From: JBBBNV01 sp037137075
GTDB lineage: Bacteria; Bacillota; Bacilli; Paenibacillales; NBRC-103111
DNA: 64,000 nt
Direction: 5' to 3'
NCBI RefSeq assembly: GCF_037137075.1
Contig: NZ_JBBBNV010000007.1
Coordinates: 109,403-173,402, forward strand
The first letter of the stretch is position 1, and every line of letters starts with the position of its first letter. Positions 45,401 through 52,769 of the stretch are shown here, one piece after another. The notes below the pieces were generated by a model that saw only the letters and a program-made list of their open reading frames with translations, had not been told where the DNA came from and did no database searches. Both the position numbers and the translations under genes were made by a program.

Positions 45401-45406
45401 ATTATA
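45401..45406 (-). promoter_or_regulatory. Likely -10 element of ychF
   Basis: Perfect TATAAT on the minus strand 60 nt before the ychF ATG, with TCCACT 17 nt upstream as a weak -35. Confidence 0.5.
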
Positions 45407-45561
45407 GCGTATTTCCTGCAAAAAGTGGAGAGGCGCATTCCTTCCAGCAGGTTGCCTGAACTAGCCGCCGGAATTGGCTTCAGAACCGGACTTATGCCCC
45501 CTTCTACTATAGAAGCCGACCGCTTGCTTTTGTGCCGCAGCTGCTGCTCTACCTCTATAAA

Positions 45562-45592
45562 CAAAAAAAGACTTGTCCGGCAAGACAAGCCT
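45562..45592 (-). terminator. Terminator at the end of the PilZ gene
   Basis: GGCTTGTC / GACAAGTC stem beginning right at the PilZ stop codon, followed by TTTTTTTG on the minus strand. Confidence 0.85.
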
Positions 45593-46283
45593 ATGTTTTA
45601 AAAATCCGTTTTGTTCCTTCCTGCTTCCGGTTCTTCTTGGATGTGGTATGGGACTCCAGCTGTCGTCTCAAAATATAAGCACGAAGCGAATTGGCCTTCG
45701 TTGCCGGGATATCGACAATACGCGCCCCGTAATATACGCCTTCTTCCCCCGGCTCCCTGCGTACAATATCAACCTTGCACGTAATCTCGCCGCCGCCCAG
45801 CTCCATATGCAGCTCATATCGGCCCAGCTCCACCGTCTCATCATGAACGAAGCCTACTCCGTTCAGGCTAACATTTTGCACAGCGACCTGAACATGAGCT
45901 TCCTGCTCCGCCTGCAGCGAGCTTCTTGAAACTTGTCCAAATCCGACTAGCCTTCCGTTTCCGGAAGCCATGACACGAGGGTGCTCCCGTTTCTCGTTGA
46001 ATTTCTTTTGATTATCCGGCGGATGAAGAATCAGAATACTCCCGTCATCAATGGCAATGATGCTGGTCCGGAATACCATCCGGCCTGCGGGGGTATAAAT
46101 AGTGATTTTGACTACGTCACCCAATTGAAAGCGCTGGTAATCGGTCAGCTCAACCTCCAGCAAATCTCCTTCTGCATAACTGAGTATTCCGGTCGAGACA
46201 TAGTCGTTTCGTTCCACAACCGCACGGCAGTCGAGTAAAATACTATAGGATAGCTGCTGGTCATTGTCATGAAATTGGTTCAT
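45591..46283 (-). CDS. PilZ-domain protein, probable c-di-GMP receptor (YcgR/YpfA-like)
   Basis: 230 residues. N-terminal beta domain of the YcgR type (about 20-100) then a PilZ domain with the c-di-GMP motifs R-E-H-P-R (RxxxR) near 105 and NVSLNGVGF ([D/N]xSxxG). The C terminus is basic. Both ligand motifs are intact, so c-di-GMP binding is likely (family knowledge); the target, motility or envelope, is unknown. ATG 46283 has AAAGGGGG upstream and is preferred to an in-frame start at 46313. Confidence 0.9.
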   Translation of the reverse strand: MNQFHDNDQQLSYSILLDCRAVVERNDYVSTGILSYAEGDLLEVELTDYQRFQLGDVVKITIYTPAGRMVFRTSIIAIDDGSILILHPPDNQKKFNEKREHPRVMASGNGRLVGFGQVSRSSLQAEQEAHVQVAVQNVSLNGVGFVHDETVELGRYELHMELGGGEITCKVDIVRREPGEEGVYYGARIVDIPATKANSLRAYILRRQLESHTTSKKNRKQEGTKRIFKT

Positions 46284-46506
46284 CTCCAGTCCCCCTTTTT
46301 TCGTCTCTGCCAAGTGGACCCAAAAAACTACCCCGAAGCCGGGATAGCCTGCTTGCTGCAGGCCGGCTCGGCAGCCGGGCGTTCGTCATTCATCCCTTCA
46401 CTGTACGAATGGTGCAAGTAGGAAGCTTGGATCTGCGGGTTGCCTGCTTACGTGGCGACAAGTGTGCAATGGAAGACTAAATCCCTCATACTGTTCTGTT
46501 GGAATC

Positions 46507-46535
46507 AGTATAAAGGACGATGAATGAATAATCAA
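46507..46535 (-). promoter_or_regulatory. Sigma-A promoter of the PilZ gene
   Basis: TTGATT (46530-46535), 17-nt spacer, TATACT (46507-46512), minus strand. The -10 overlaps an inverted repeat ATACTG-N12-CAGTAT (46488-46511) that could be an operator or leader hairpin. The leader up to the PilZ ATG is about 215 nt and otherwise featureless. Confidence 0.7.
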
Positions 46536-46566
46536 CAAACCCCCGGAAATACGGTAATATCCTCAC

Positions 46567-46725
46567 TTTTCCACAGGGTCTGTTGATTTTGGGGATAGAA
46601 TTCACCTACAATGAGACCTGTGAAGCTCGTTATTCACCTCTGGATAACTAAGTTATCCACAGATTTATTCACAGCCTGTTCACAAGCCATGGATTAACAT
46701 GTGGATTTGTGTTGCTTTATACACA
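46567..46725. promoter_or_regulatory. DnaA-box cluster upstream of tadA
   Basis: Within 159 nt there are three perfect TTATNCACA boxes on the plus strand (46653-46661 TTATCCACA, 46665-46673 TTATTCACA, 46717-46725 TTATACACA), one TTTTCCACA (46567-46575), and near matches at 46630-46638 (TTATTCACC), 46639-46647 (TTATCCAGA, minus), 46676-46684 (CTGTTCACA) and 46700-46708 (AAATCCACA, minus). Two of them form the exact 19-nt palindrome TGGATAACTAAGTTATCCA. The density matches known oriC-proximal DnaA clusters. There is no dnaA/dnaN gene and no strong AT-rich unwinding element, so I do not call it oriC. Confidence 0.8.
46583..46612 (+). promoter_or_regulatory. Probable sigma-A promoter of tadA, embedded in the DnaA-box cluster
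   Basis: Plus-strand TTGATT (46583-46588), 18-nt spacer, TACAAT (46607-46612). Transcription would start near 46619, so the strongest DnaA boxes lie just downstream in the leader, where bound DnaA could block transcription. Confidence 0.6.
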
Positions 46726-46745
46726 TCGTGGAAGGAAGTTGGCTC

Positions 46746-47207
46746 ATGCAAGAACACGAATTGTGGATGAAAGAAGCCATAGCGGAAGCGAAAAAAGCGG
46801 AGGCGATCGGTGAGGTGCCTATCGGAGCCGTCATTGTGAAGGACGGAATGATTATTGGCCGCGGCCATAATCTGAGAGAAACCACCTTTGATGGAACCGC
46901 ACATGCCGAAATGATTGCCATGCGGGAGGCTAGCCGTCACTTGAATGCATGGCGCCTGCTTGACTGCACCCTGTATGTTACGCTGGAGCCCTGCCCCATG
47001 TGCGCGGGCGCTATGGTTCAATCCCGGCTGCCGCGCGTTTATTACGGCGCACCCGATCCCAAGGCCGGCTGTGCCGGGACGCTGATGAACCTGCTTCAGG
47101 AGGAACGCTTCAACCACCGCGTAGAGGTCACGGGCGGTATTCTGCAGCCGGAATGCGGAGCGCTGCTTACAGAGTTTTTCCGTTCTCTGCGCCGCAAGAA
47201 AGCGTAA
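46746..47207 (+). CDS. tadA: tRNA adenosine(34) deaminase TadA
   Basis: 153 residues. Zinc and catalytic motifs HAEMIA (His, Glu) and PCPMCAGAM (two Cys). Deaminates A34 to inosine in tRNA-Arg(ACG). ATG 46746 with AAGGAAG 8 nt upstream is preferred to ATG 46701 inside the DnaA cluster. In Bacillus tadA (yaaJ) lies a few genes after serS; here it is on the opposite strand and about 10 kb away. Confidence 0.95.
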   Translation: MQEHELWMKEAIAEAKKAEAIGEVPIGAVIVKDGMIIGRGHNLRETTFDGTAHAEMIAMREASRHLNAWRLLDCTLYVTLEPCPMCAGAMVQSRLPRVYYGAPDPKAGCAGTLMNLLQEERFNHRVEVTGGILQPECGALLTEFFRSLRRKKA

Positions 47208-47232
47208 AAGGGCCTCCTCCTATGAGGGGCCC
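47206..47232 (-). terminator. Terminator after dps, convergent with tadA
   Basis: GGGCCCCTC / GAGGCCC hairpin (47210-47232) with TTTT on the minus strand; it overlaps the tadA stop region and can also stop plus-strand transcripts weakly. Confidence 0.65.
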
Positions 47233-47257
47233 ATTGGTAAGATTTTTACGCCGCTTC

Positions 47258-47722
47258 TCAAGCTTTACCCAGTATTGCCTTCAGCATCCAGGCATGCTTC
47301 TCCAGGCTTTCTTTAATGCCCAGCAGCATATCGCCCGAGGCCGCATCAGCCGCGGTCTCCGCTGCCTCAATGCCCTGCTGCAGCTCCTTGCTCATTTGCG
47401 AGAAATCCTGAATCAGCACACTCAGCATTTGCTCGGCTGTTTCATGCCCGTCCGCTTCCTTGACGGATGCAAGCTGCAGACAGTCCTTCAGGGTCGCAAC
47501 GGGCCTGCCTCCAATCGCAAGCAGCCGCTCGGCCAGATCATCCAAGTGCTGGGCGCCTTCATTGTAGAACTCCTCAAACTTTGCATGCAGCGACAAAAAA
47601 TTCGAGCCCTGCACGAACCAATGGTAGTTGTGCAGCTTTGTAAACAGCACGGTCCAATTGGCTACTTGTTGATTAATTGCGTTCAATACGCCGCTATTCT
47701 TATTGATAACAAGCCGGGACAT
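47258..47722 (-). CDS. dps: Dps-family ferritin-like DNA-binding protein (MrgA/Dps)
   Basis: 154 residues. The ferroxidase signature is visible: KLHNYHWFVQGSNFLSLHAKFEEFYNE with the inter-subunit His, Asp/Glu ligands (key part HNYHWFVQG, LHAKFEEFY), then DDLAERLLAIGG. Dodecameric shells store iron and protect DNA from peroxide. ATG 47722 has AAAGGAGG 7 nt upstream. A PerR box was looked for upstream but not found with confidence. Confidence 0.94.
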   Translation of the reverse strand: MSRLVINKNSGVLNAINQQVANWTVLFTKLHNYHWFVQGSNFLSLHAKFEEFYNEGAQHLDDLAERLLAIGGRPVATLKDCLQLASVKEADGHETAEQMLSVLIQDFSQMSKELQQGIEAAETAADAASGDMLLGIKESLEKHAWMLKAILGKA

Positions 47723-47956
47723 GATGACCCCTCCTTTTGCTTGTATTATTCGATTTAAGACCGTCAATTATGAGCCCTCCATAAAGCACCAGCTCACAGC
47801 AAAAGAGTACGCCGCACGCAGCTTCAGCACGCGATATCATGTTACAGGAAGGTGTCCAACTCATTTCATCCTTCGGTAGTTAAACGCCCTCACAGCTTCG
47901 GATTAACGAATATGCCAGCCCGTTTACGGATTGGATTTTCAGCTGCAATGTACATC
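47723..47956. other. Intergenic region between dps and the tRNA-Pro promoter
   Basis: No gene seen. A TTGACG at minus strand near 47760 with TAATAC downstream at poor spacing may belong to the dps promoter; not secure. Confidence 0.35.
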
Positions 47957-47985
47957 TTGCGCCCGCTGATGAACCGTGATATAGT
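47957..47985 (+). promoter_or_regulatory. Promoter of tRNA-Pro
   Basis: TTGCGC (47957-47962), 17-nt spacer, TATAGT (47980-47985) with an extended TG, 79 nt upstream of the tRNA. Confidence 0.65.
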
Positions 47986-48063
47986 ATTTCTTGTTTAAGG
48001 TTATGTTCATTTGGACACATCACTAGACAGGTATTGCAGGCTTGTGATGCAGGTCAAATAAAT

Positions 48064-48140
48064 CGAGACGTGGCTCAGCTTGGTAGAGCGCTTGGTTCGG
48101 GACCAAGAGGTCGCAGGTTCAAATCCTGTCGTCTCGACCA
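48064..48140 (+). tRNA. tRNA-Pro, anticodon CGG
   Basis: 77 nt. Acceptor stem CGAGACG/CGTCTCG, discriminator A and encoded CCA. Anticodon stem CTTGG/CCAAG with loop TTCGGGA gives anticodon CGG (reads CCG) and G37, as expected for proline tRNAs. T loop GGTTCAAATCC is normal. Confidence 0.97.
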
Positions 48141-48154
48141 TTCATACAAATAAC

Positions 48155-48195
48155 AATTGCGGGCGGGAAATTCCTCCGCAATTTTTTTATTTTTC
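48155..48195 (+). terminator. Terminator after tRNA-Pro
   Basis: AATTGCGG / CCGCAATT stem followed by TTTTTTATTTTT, 14 nt after the CCA. Confidence 0.85.
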
Positions 48196-48253
48196 AACTG
48201 ACCTCGGCGGGTTGCACAATTCCAAACCATCCCTTTTATTCAGACCTCATCTT

Positions 48254-48262
48254 TGATATAAT
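48254..48262 (+). promoter_or_regulatory. Extended -10 promoter of tRNA-Arg
   Basis: TGATATAAT: perfect TATAAT (48257-48262) with TG upstream, 15 nt before the tRNA; -35 (TTTTAT) is weak. Confidence 0.6.
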
Positions 48263-48277
48263 AAGTAACGCTACTGT

Positions 48278-48351
48278 GCGCCCGTAGCTCAGCAGGATAG
48301 AGCGACAGTTTCCTAAACTGCAGGTCGTACGTTCGAATCGTATCGGGCGCG
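48278..48351 (+). tRNA. tRNA-Arg, anticodon CCT
   Basis: 74 nt. Acceptor GCGCCCG/CGGGCGC, discriminator G. Anticodon loop TTCCTAA gives CCT (reads AGG). Unlike the nearby tRNA-Pro the CCA is not encoded (the next bases are CAC), so the CCA-adding enzyme must complete it. The first anticodon-stem pair is a mismatch (A-C). Confidence 0.95.
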
Positions 48352-48384
48352 CACTATATCCATATCAGACTTCTACACACCAAC

Positions 48385-48412
48385 CCTTGCCCAGCAAGGT
48401 TTTTTTATTTTT
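48385..48412 (+). terminator. Terminator after tRNA-Arg
   Basis: CCTTGC-CCA-GCAAGG hairpin followed by TTTTTTTATTTTT. Confidence 0.8.
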
Positions 48413-48562
48413 ACGGACAAACGTCTCGCCAGACTCTCCCTCCAAAAACAGACTCGACCTTGGTCCAGGAAATATCTGGACTATGGCATATTTCTGAACA
48501 GTCTTCCTTCACGTACAATGAAGAACGTCGCTATAACATAAGCGGAACTGAGGGAGGCTCAT

Positions 48563-49474
48563 ATGAGACAGAAAAGAACAGGACACATAGCCGGTCAGGC
48601 AAATCAGGATATCAGATTGTTTGAAGGGGAAAAATGGCTTGTCGTAACCGCACTGCTCGGATTCCTGCTTGCGGGAGTATGTGCGGTTTGGGCCCTTCTG
48701 TATGGCGGGCCTGTCGCGCCGAAGGGAAATGCCTGGAACGCATTTTCGTTTAATGCGGCACTGGGGGTTTTTATGTTATCGACCGCCGCAATCGCTCCAT
48801 TGACGAGGTTAGGGGGCAAAAGCAGGGCCTTCTTCCGATGGAGTTACATCATCCTCGCCTTGTACTCTTATTTTGCGGAAACCGTACAAAATCTTCGCGG
48901 CGTCAATCCCAGGTTCATCAAAGGTGGCAGCTCCTTTGATGTTACGGTAGGAAGCTTGTTTATCTTCGTCGCATTGCTTCTTATTCTGTATTACCTCTAC
49001 TTTGCCGTTCCGTTCTTCCGCAGAAAAGCTTACCGTGCACGCCCGGAAATGGTCTTAGGCATCCGCTACGCCATGTTGGCCATCCTTCTCTCCTTTGCAG
49101 CGGGCGTTTGGATCTCTTTCAATAATAGCCGAATCGTCGGAGCGAGCGGCAATCTGATTTGGCTCCATGGCCTTGGCTTCCACGCCTTGCAGGCCGTGCC
49201 ATGTATTGCTTGGCTCACAGAACGAAGCTCATTGTCCTTCGGCTCCCGCAGAAAAATCATCCACCTGTCCGGTTGGACCTATTTACTGGGTTTAATCGCA
49301 ATCGGGCTCCAGACATATATGGGGCAGCCCGTTCTTGAGTGGTCCTTACTCCCGATAATCGCCGCCGGCTTCTTCTCGGTCTCACTTGCCGCAGGAATAA
49401 TCGTCCTACGCAAAGCATCTTTTGTTCCGCTCCGCAGGCAATCCAAGGAAACGTCCTCCGCCATACGGCCGTAA
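48563..49474 (+). CDS. Multi-pass membrane protein of unknown function
   Basis: 303 residues with about eight hydrophobic helices (near 26-48, 62-80, 90-108, 130-150, 168-187, 200-215, 232-250, 260-280). I do not recognise the family. Possible functional residues: WLHGLGFHALQAVP with two His in a helix, and the loop ETVQNLRGVNPRF. ATG 48563 has GGGAGG 5 nt upstream, so expression is likely. Own terminator at 49501. It follows the two tRNA genes, a common place for gene gain. Helical His pairs could bind haem or metal, but that is only a thought. Confidence 0.75.
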   Translation: MRQKRTGHIAGQANQDIRLFEGEKWLVVTALLGFLLAGVCAVWALLYGGPVAPKGNAWNAFSFNAALGVFMLSTAAIAPLTRLGGKSRAFFRWSYIILALYSYFAETVQNLRGVNPRFIKGGSSFDVTVGSLFIFVALLLILYYLYFAVPFFRRKAYRARPEMVLGIRYAMLAILLSFAAGVWISFNNSRIVGASGNLIWLHGLGFHALQAVPCIAWLTERSSLSFGSRRKIIHLSGWTYLLGLIAIGLQTYMGQPVLEWSLLPIIAAGFFSVSLAAGIIVLRKASFVPLRRQSKETSSAIRP

Positions 49475-49500
49475 TTCACAATATTAGCTGCAGCACGTTT

Positions 49501-49538
49501 GCGGCCGCCGGGCTTGATCGGGCGGCCGCTTTATTTTT
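49501..49538 (+). terminator. Terminator after the unknown membrane protein gene
   Basis: GCGGCCGCC (49501-49509) and GGCGGCCGC (49521-49529) form a perfect GC-rich stem followed by TTTATTTTT. Confidence 0.9.
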
Positions 49539-49563
49539 CAGACAAAGGTTGTTACCGACCGCC

Positions 49564-49614
49564 TTGCACTTGCTTGTAAAACAAGCTACACTAATGCATA
49601 GATATACAATGCAT
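49564..49614 (+). promoter_or_regulatory. Promoter and palindromic operators of the padR-SEDS pair
   Basis: TTGCAC (49564-49569), 17-nt spacer, TACACT (49587-49592). The spacer is almost filled by the perfect palindrome GCTTGT-AAA-ACAAGC (49572-49586). Downstream two ATGCAT hexamers (49594-49599, 49609-49614) form TGCAT-N9-ATGCA. Either may be the autoregulatory PadR site. Confidence 0.65.
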
Positions 49615-49634
49615 TGTGAATGGAGGTATATAGG

Positions 49635-49967
49635 TTGAAAATTAGCAAAGAACTGCTGAAAGGCAGTACGGTGACACTCATCCTGTCACAGCTGCAGCAG
49701 CAGGACATGTACGGCTATGAATTGGCCAAGGCCATCGAGCAGCGCAGCAGCGGAGCATTTGCTCTGAAAGAGGGCACACTGTACCCGCTCCTTCACACCT
49801 TGGAGCAGAACGGAGTGGTAGAGGCCTATTGGCAGGAGCATGACGGGCGTAAGCGTAAGTACTACCGCCTGACAAGCAGCGGGAAGGAGCTTCTTCAAGA
49901 GAAAAAACAGGAATGGAGCCTGTTCCGATCCGCCGTGGATCAAGTGCTAGGGGAGGGAAGAGCATGA
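49635..49967 (+). CDS. PadR-family transcriptional regulator
   Basis: 110 residues. Winged-helix core with LKGSTVTLILSQLQQQDMYGYEL, ALKEGTLYPLLHTLEQNG and RKRKYYRLTSSGKELL, the canonical PadR signatures (subfamily 1, short C terminus). TTG start at 49635 with GGAGG 8 nt upstream; the ORF-opening ATG at 49620 is the ribosome-site region itself. Overlaps the next gene by ATGA, so the two are translationally coupled. PadR-type repressors usually autoregulate and control the adjacent membrane gene. Confidence 0.93.
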   Translation: MKISKELLKGSTVTLILSQLQQQDMYGYELAKAIEQRSSGAFALKEGTLYPLLHTLEQNGVVEAYWQEHDGRKRKYYRLTSSGKELLQEKKQEWSLFRSAVDQVLGEGRA

Positions 49968-51292
49968 GCCGTCCAGAACCGCAATCCGCCCGCCATATAC
50001 TTAATGAATATATGGATGTCGTATGCCGGCAAATCGGCCCCCGAGAAGCTCATTCTTCTATCCGTCTGGAGCTGGAGGACCACCTTCAGGATTTGGCTGA
50101 GGCCCATCGGGTGCAGGGTATGAGTGAAACCGACGCTATGCGGGAAGCAATAAAGCAGATGGGAGACCCCGAGCAAATCGGCAAGCAATTCCATAAGCTC
50201 TATAAGCCGCGCTGGGACTGGGCTATGCTGGGGCTGTTGTTTGTATTGCTTACCTTTGGCCTGATTATGATGTACGGTATGCAGTTGGCGCTGGAGCCCC
50301 GGCTTCAGCAGGATTTGTTCCTCAAGAAATGTTTACATACTGCCGGAGCGCTGGCTTTATTCATTGGATTTGCGTTCATTGATTTTCAGAAGCTCAAAAA
50401 ATGGGGCTGGCAGCTTTACGGAGGAACCGTTTTGATGATGCTGCTGCTCCTGCTATCCGGCAGCCAGGTGAACGGAAAGCCTTATTTTATGCTGCCTGTC
50501 ATTCGTATCGATATCTCTACACTTGCTCCCTACACCCTTCTGCTCGGCATTGCCGGGCTTTTGACAACACCGGGCTTTCGGAAGGTTAAGCTGCATTACC
50601 GGCTGCTTCTCTTTATCTTCATTCCGGCGCTGCTGTTCATTAAGGCTAATAACCTCTCCTCTTTGGTCATATATGGAGTAACGCTAATGATTGTCCTGTG
50701 GTTTGCCAAAGCCTCAACGAAGGAATGGTTAAGCTTCGCGGCTGCAACTGTAGGCTGCATGGTTCTCCTGCTGCCTGTGCTCATCTGGACCGGACCGTAC
50801 AATCTGGATCGGCTGACGGCCTTTTTTTACCGGTTTGACGATCCGCAAGGAAGCGGCTATTGGACTGTACAATCTATGGAGGCGCTGCGTTCAGCAGGAT
50901 GGTGGGGCCGTGGCTTCGGCATCCCGCTTCCGACACTGCCGGGTATTCATACGGAAATGTCCTTTTCTTACATGGTTTACAGCATCGGCTGGGCGGCCGG
51001 TCTGCTGTTAATCGTCGGCATGTTATTTTTATTTCAACGGCTGTGGCAAATGGCGCAGGCTATACCGGATTCCTTCGGCAAGCTGGTCGTGGTCACTCTG
51101 GCCGTGCTGCTGGCTGTCCCGTTCCTGTGGGCTATCCTCATGTCGGCAGGCCTGCTGCCCGTATCGGGCATGTCCATTCCCTTCATTAGCTATGGAGGAA
51201 CCTTTACACTGGTTCAGTTCGCTGCGCTCGGCATTGTCTGCAGTATATACCGTCAATCCGGACTGATGGGGCTAACCGTAAACCGAAGATAG
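49964..51292 (+). CDS. HAAS-domain/SEDS (FtsW/RodA/SpoVE-like) fusion membrane protein
   Basis: 442 residues. Residues 1-80 form a soluble helical domain (LNEYMDVVCRQI, RLELEDHLQDLAEA, MGDPEQIGKQFHKLY) matching the HAAS/permease-prefix domain typically encoded next to PadR genes. Residues 83-442 are about ten helices of SEDS type, with GWWGRGFGI and the C-terminal VSGMSIPFISYGGTF motif (family: PxxGxxLPFxSxGGT). Where SEDS polymerases have the catalytic Asp in HTDFIF, this protein has HTEMSF with Glu331. ATG 49964 has GGGAGG upstream. It could be a specialised peptidoglycan polymerase or a non-catalytic relative; no PBP partner gene is adjacent. Confidence 0.88.
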   Translation: MSRPEPQSARHILNEYMDVVCRQIGPREAHSSIRLELEDHLQDLAEAHRVQGMSETDAMREAIKQMGDPEQIGKQFHKLYKPRWDWAMLGLLFVLLTFGLIMMYGMQLALEPRLQQDLFLKKCLHTAGALALFIGFAFIDFQKLKKWGWQLYGGTVLMMLLLLLSGSQVNGKPYFMLPVIRIDISTLAPYTLLLGIAGLLTTPGFRKVKLHYRLLLFIFIPALLFIKANNLSSLVIYGVTLMIVLWFAKASTKEWLSFAAATVGCMVLLLPVLIWTGPYNLDRLTAFFYRFDDPQGSGYWTVQSMEALRSAGWWGRGFGIPLPTLPGIHTEMSFSYMVYSIGWAAGLLLIVGMLFLFQRLWQMAQAIPDSFGKLVVVTLAVLLAVPFLWAILMSAGLLPVSGMSIPFISYGGTFTLVQFAALGIVCSIYRQSGLMGLTVNRR

Positions 51293-51355
51293 GTCTAATC
51301 CCTGCCCCCCGGACATATACGTCTTCATAGGACGAACTGTAAGGGAGCGGAGACT

Positions 51356-52093
51356 TTGGGGACGGATTCGGTTTTATGGGGAAGTATTTTGTCGTCGATA
51401 AGCACAGGACTTGGCGCGCTCCCGGTACTGCTGCTGCGTAACCTTTCGCATCGCTGGAGAGATTTCCTTCTGGCATTTACCGCGGGCATTATGGTGGCCG
51501 CATCCACATATGGCCTTATTCCGTCGGCATTGAAGCTGTCTAATCTTATGGTGCTGTGCATCGGCATAATAGCCGGCACCTGTTTCTTGACGCTGCTGGA
51601 AAAGCTGCTGCCGCATGTGGATTTATCTCACTCGCCGCACGCGGGTACGCTCGATGCCTCTGCACTGCTCTTTTTGTCAGCCATTACACTGCATAATATA
51701 CCTGAGGGTCTTTCGGTGGGAATTAGCTATGCCAGCCAGCAGCCCGAGCTTGGGGTTGTCGTCGCCTTCGCCATCGGCCTTCAAAATGCGCCGGAGGGCT
51801 TCCTGGTCGCCTTCTTTCTTATCTGTCAGCGGATTGCTCCGCTGAAGGCGGTTGCTTTTGCCGCTATAACAGGTGTAATTGAACTGGCCGCCGCGCTGAT
51901 TGGCTATGAGCTGACAGGCTCCATTCATGGCCTGGTTCCATACGGCTTATCCTTTGCAGCCGGCGCCATGCTGTTTATCGTATACAAAGAACTGATACCG
52001 GAGAGCCACGGGCACGGCTATGAGCGTTCAGCCACCTTCGCCTTTATTCTTGGGCTGCTGGCCATGATTGGGCTGGTTGACGCGTTCCGGTAA
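51356..52093 (+). CDS. ZIP-family divalent metal transporter
   Basis: 245 residues, eight helices. Metal-site motifs HNIPEGLSVG (helix IV) and QNAPEGFLVAF (helix V) are typical of ZIP proteins such as ZupT. Starts at TTG 51356 with GGGAG 8 nt upstream. Imports zinc or other divalent cations (family). 63 nt after the SEDS gene and possibly cotranscribed with it. Confidence 0.9.
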   Translation: MGTDSVLWGSILSSISTGLGALPVLLLRNLSHRWRDFLLAFTAGIMVAASTYGLIPSALKLSNLMVLCIGIIAGTCFLTLLEKLLPHVDLSHSPHAGTLDASALLFLSAITLHNIPEGLSVGISYASQQPELGVVVAFAIGLQNAPEGFLVAFFLICQRIAPLKAVAFAAITGVIELAAALIGYELTGSIHGLVPYGLSFAAGAMLFIVYKELIPESHGHGYERSATFAFILGLLAMIGLVDAFR

Positions 52094-52127
52094 TCAATCT
52101 GGACGAATCCCCACAAAACGGGGGGAG

Positions 52128-52160
52128 AAAAAAACAGGCCCGCCGACTTCGGCGGGCCTG
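52128..52160 (-). terminator. Terminator after doxX, shared with the ZIP gene
   Basis: CAGGCCCGCC / GGCGGGCCTG stem (52135-52160) with TTTTTTT on the minus strand. On the plus side a weaker TTCATTTT follows, so it may serve both convergent genes. Confidence 0.85.
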
Positions 52161-52175
52161 CTTCATTTTATAAGG

Positions 52176-52721
52176 TTAAGCGTGTAATGGCTTTGGAGTA
52201 TTGGTCGGTTTTGCTGTCGGGTCGTCATGATGACGTCCGAATTTGTGGAGCAGCTTGCGTACATATGGCATCAGGTAATAGTCAACACCATATTTGCCGG
52301 CATTGGTTCCTGCGATGAAGACGATACCGCCGAGGAGCACCAGCCATGGGTTCGTGCTTACAGTGCCTGCAAACATGAACATGAAGTTCATCAGTAATCC
52401 GAAGAAAGCGGCGGTGGCGGTTAATGCGCCAACCAGTAATCCGAGCCCAACCAGGAATTCTCCAAGCGGGATGATGATGTTAATCAGCTTGACATTCGGT
52501 AATGCGAAGTGTTCTACGAATGCGGTGAAGGTCGGATACGTTAATGCCCCAGTTGCTTTATCCGCTATAGGCTTCGTAACGGCGTTGTTCAGGAAGCCCG
52601 CTGCATCGAATCCGCCTGTAAGCTTATGCCAACCCGCGGTGAACCATTGCCAGCCTACGTACAATCTCACGAGCAGCAGCAGCATCGCTGCGTAACGATT
52701 TTCTCTCATCCATTTTACCAT
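52176..52721 (-). CDS. DoxX family membrane protein
   Basis: 181 residues with four helices and the DoxX signatures RLYVGWQWFTAGWHKLTGG (short: WQWFTAGWHKL) and PLGEFLVGLGLLVGALT. The His/Pro-rich C-terminal tail (residues 155-181) is polar. DoxX-type proteins are linked to quinone/thiosulphate oxidation or redox stress in some species; the substrate here is unknown. ATG 52721 has AAAGGAG upstream. The regulatory region with Fnr-type boxes suggests oxygen-dependent expression. Confidence 0.88.
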   Translation of the reverse strand: MVKWMRENRYAAMLLLLVRLYVGWQWFTAGWHKLTGGFDAAGFLNNAVTKPIADKATGALTYPTFTAFVEHFALPNVKLINIIIPLGEFLVGLGLLVGALTATAAFFGLLMNFMFMFAGTVSTNPWLVLLGGIVFIAGTNAGKYGVDYYLMPYVRKLLHKFGRHHDDPTAKPTNTPKPLHA

Positions 52722-52753
52722 GACGGATACACTCCTTTATTGTCAAAAGATAT

Positions 52754-52769
52754 TGTGAATTAAATCACT
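52754..52769 (-). promoter_or_regulatory. Second Fnr-type box, proximal to doxX
   Basis: TGTGA-N6-TCACT, one mismatch from the TGTGA-N6-TCACA consensus, about 35 nt before the doxX ATG. It could repress or be a remnant. Confidence 0.5.

Noticed and set aside
46567..46725. DnaA-box cluster as the replication origin
   Set aside because: No dnaA, dnaN or rpmH nearby, no AT-rich unwinding region beside it; guaB and serS place the real origin to the right of the window.
47723..48063. SRP RNA (scr) near tadA, as in Bacillus
   Set aside because: The conserved GGAAGGAAGCAG-type loop region was not found here or in the other gaps of the window.
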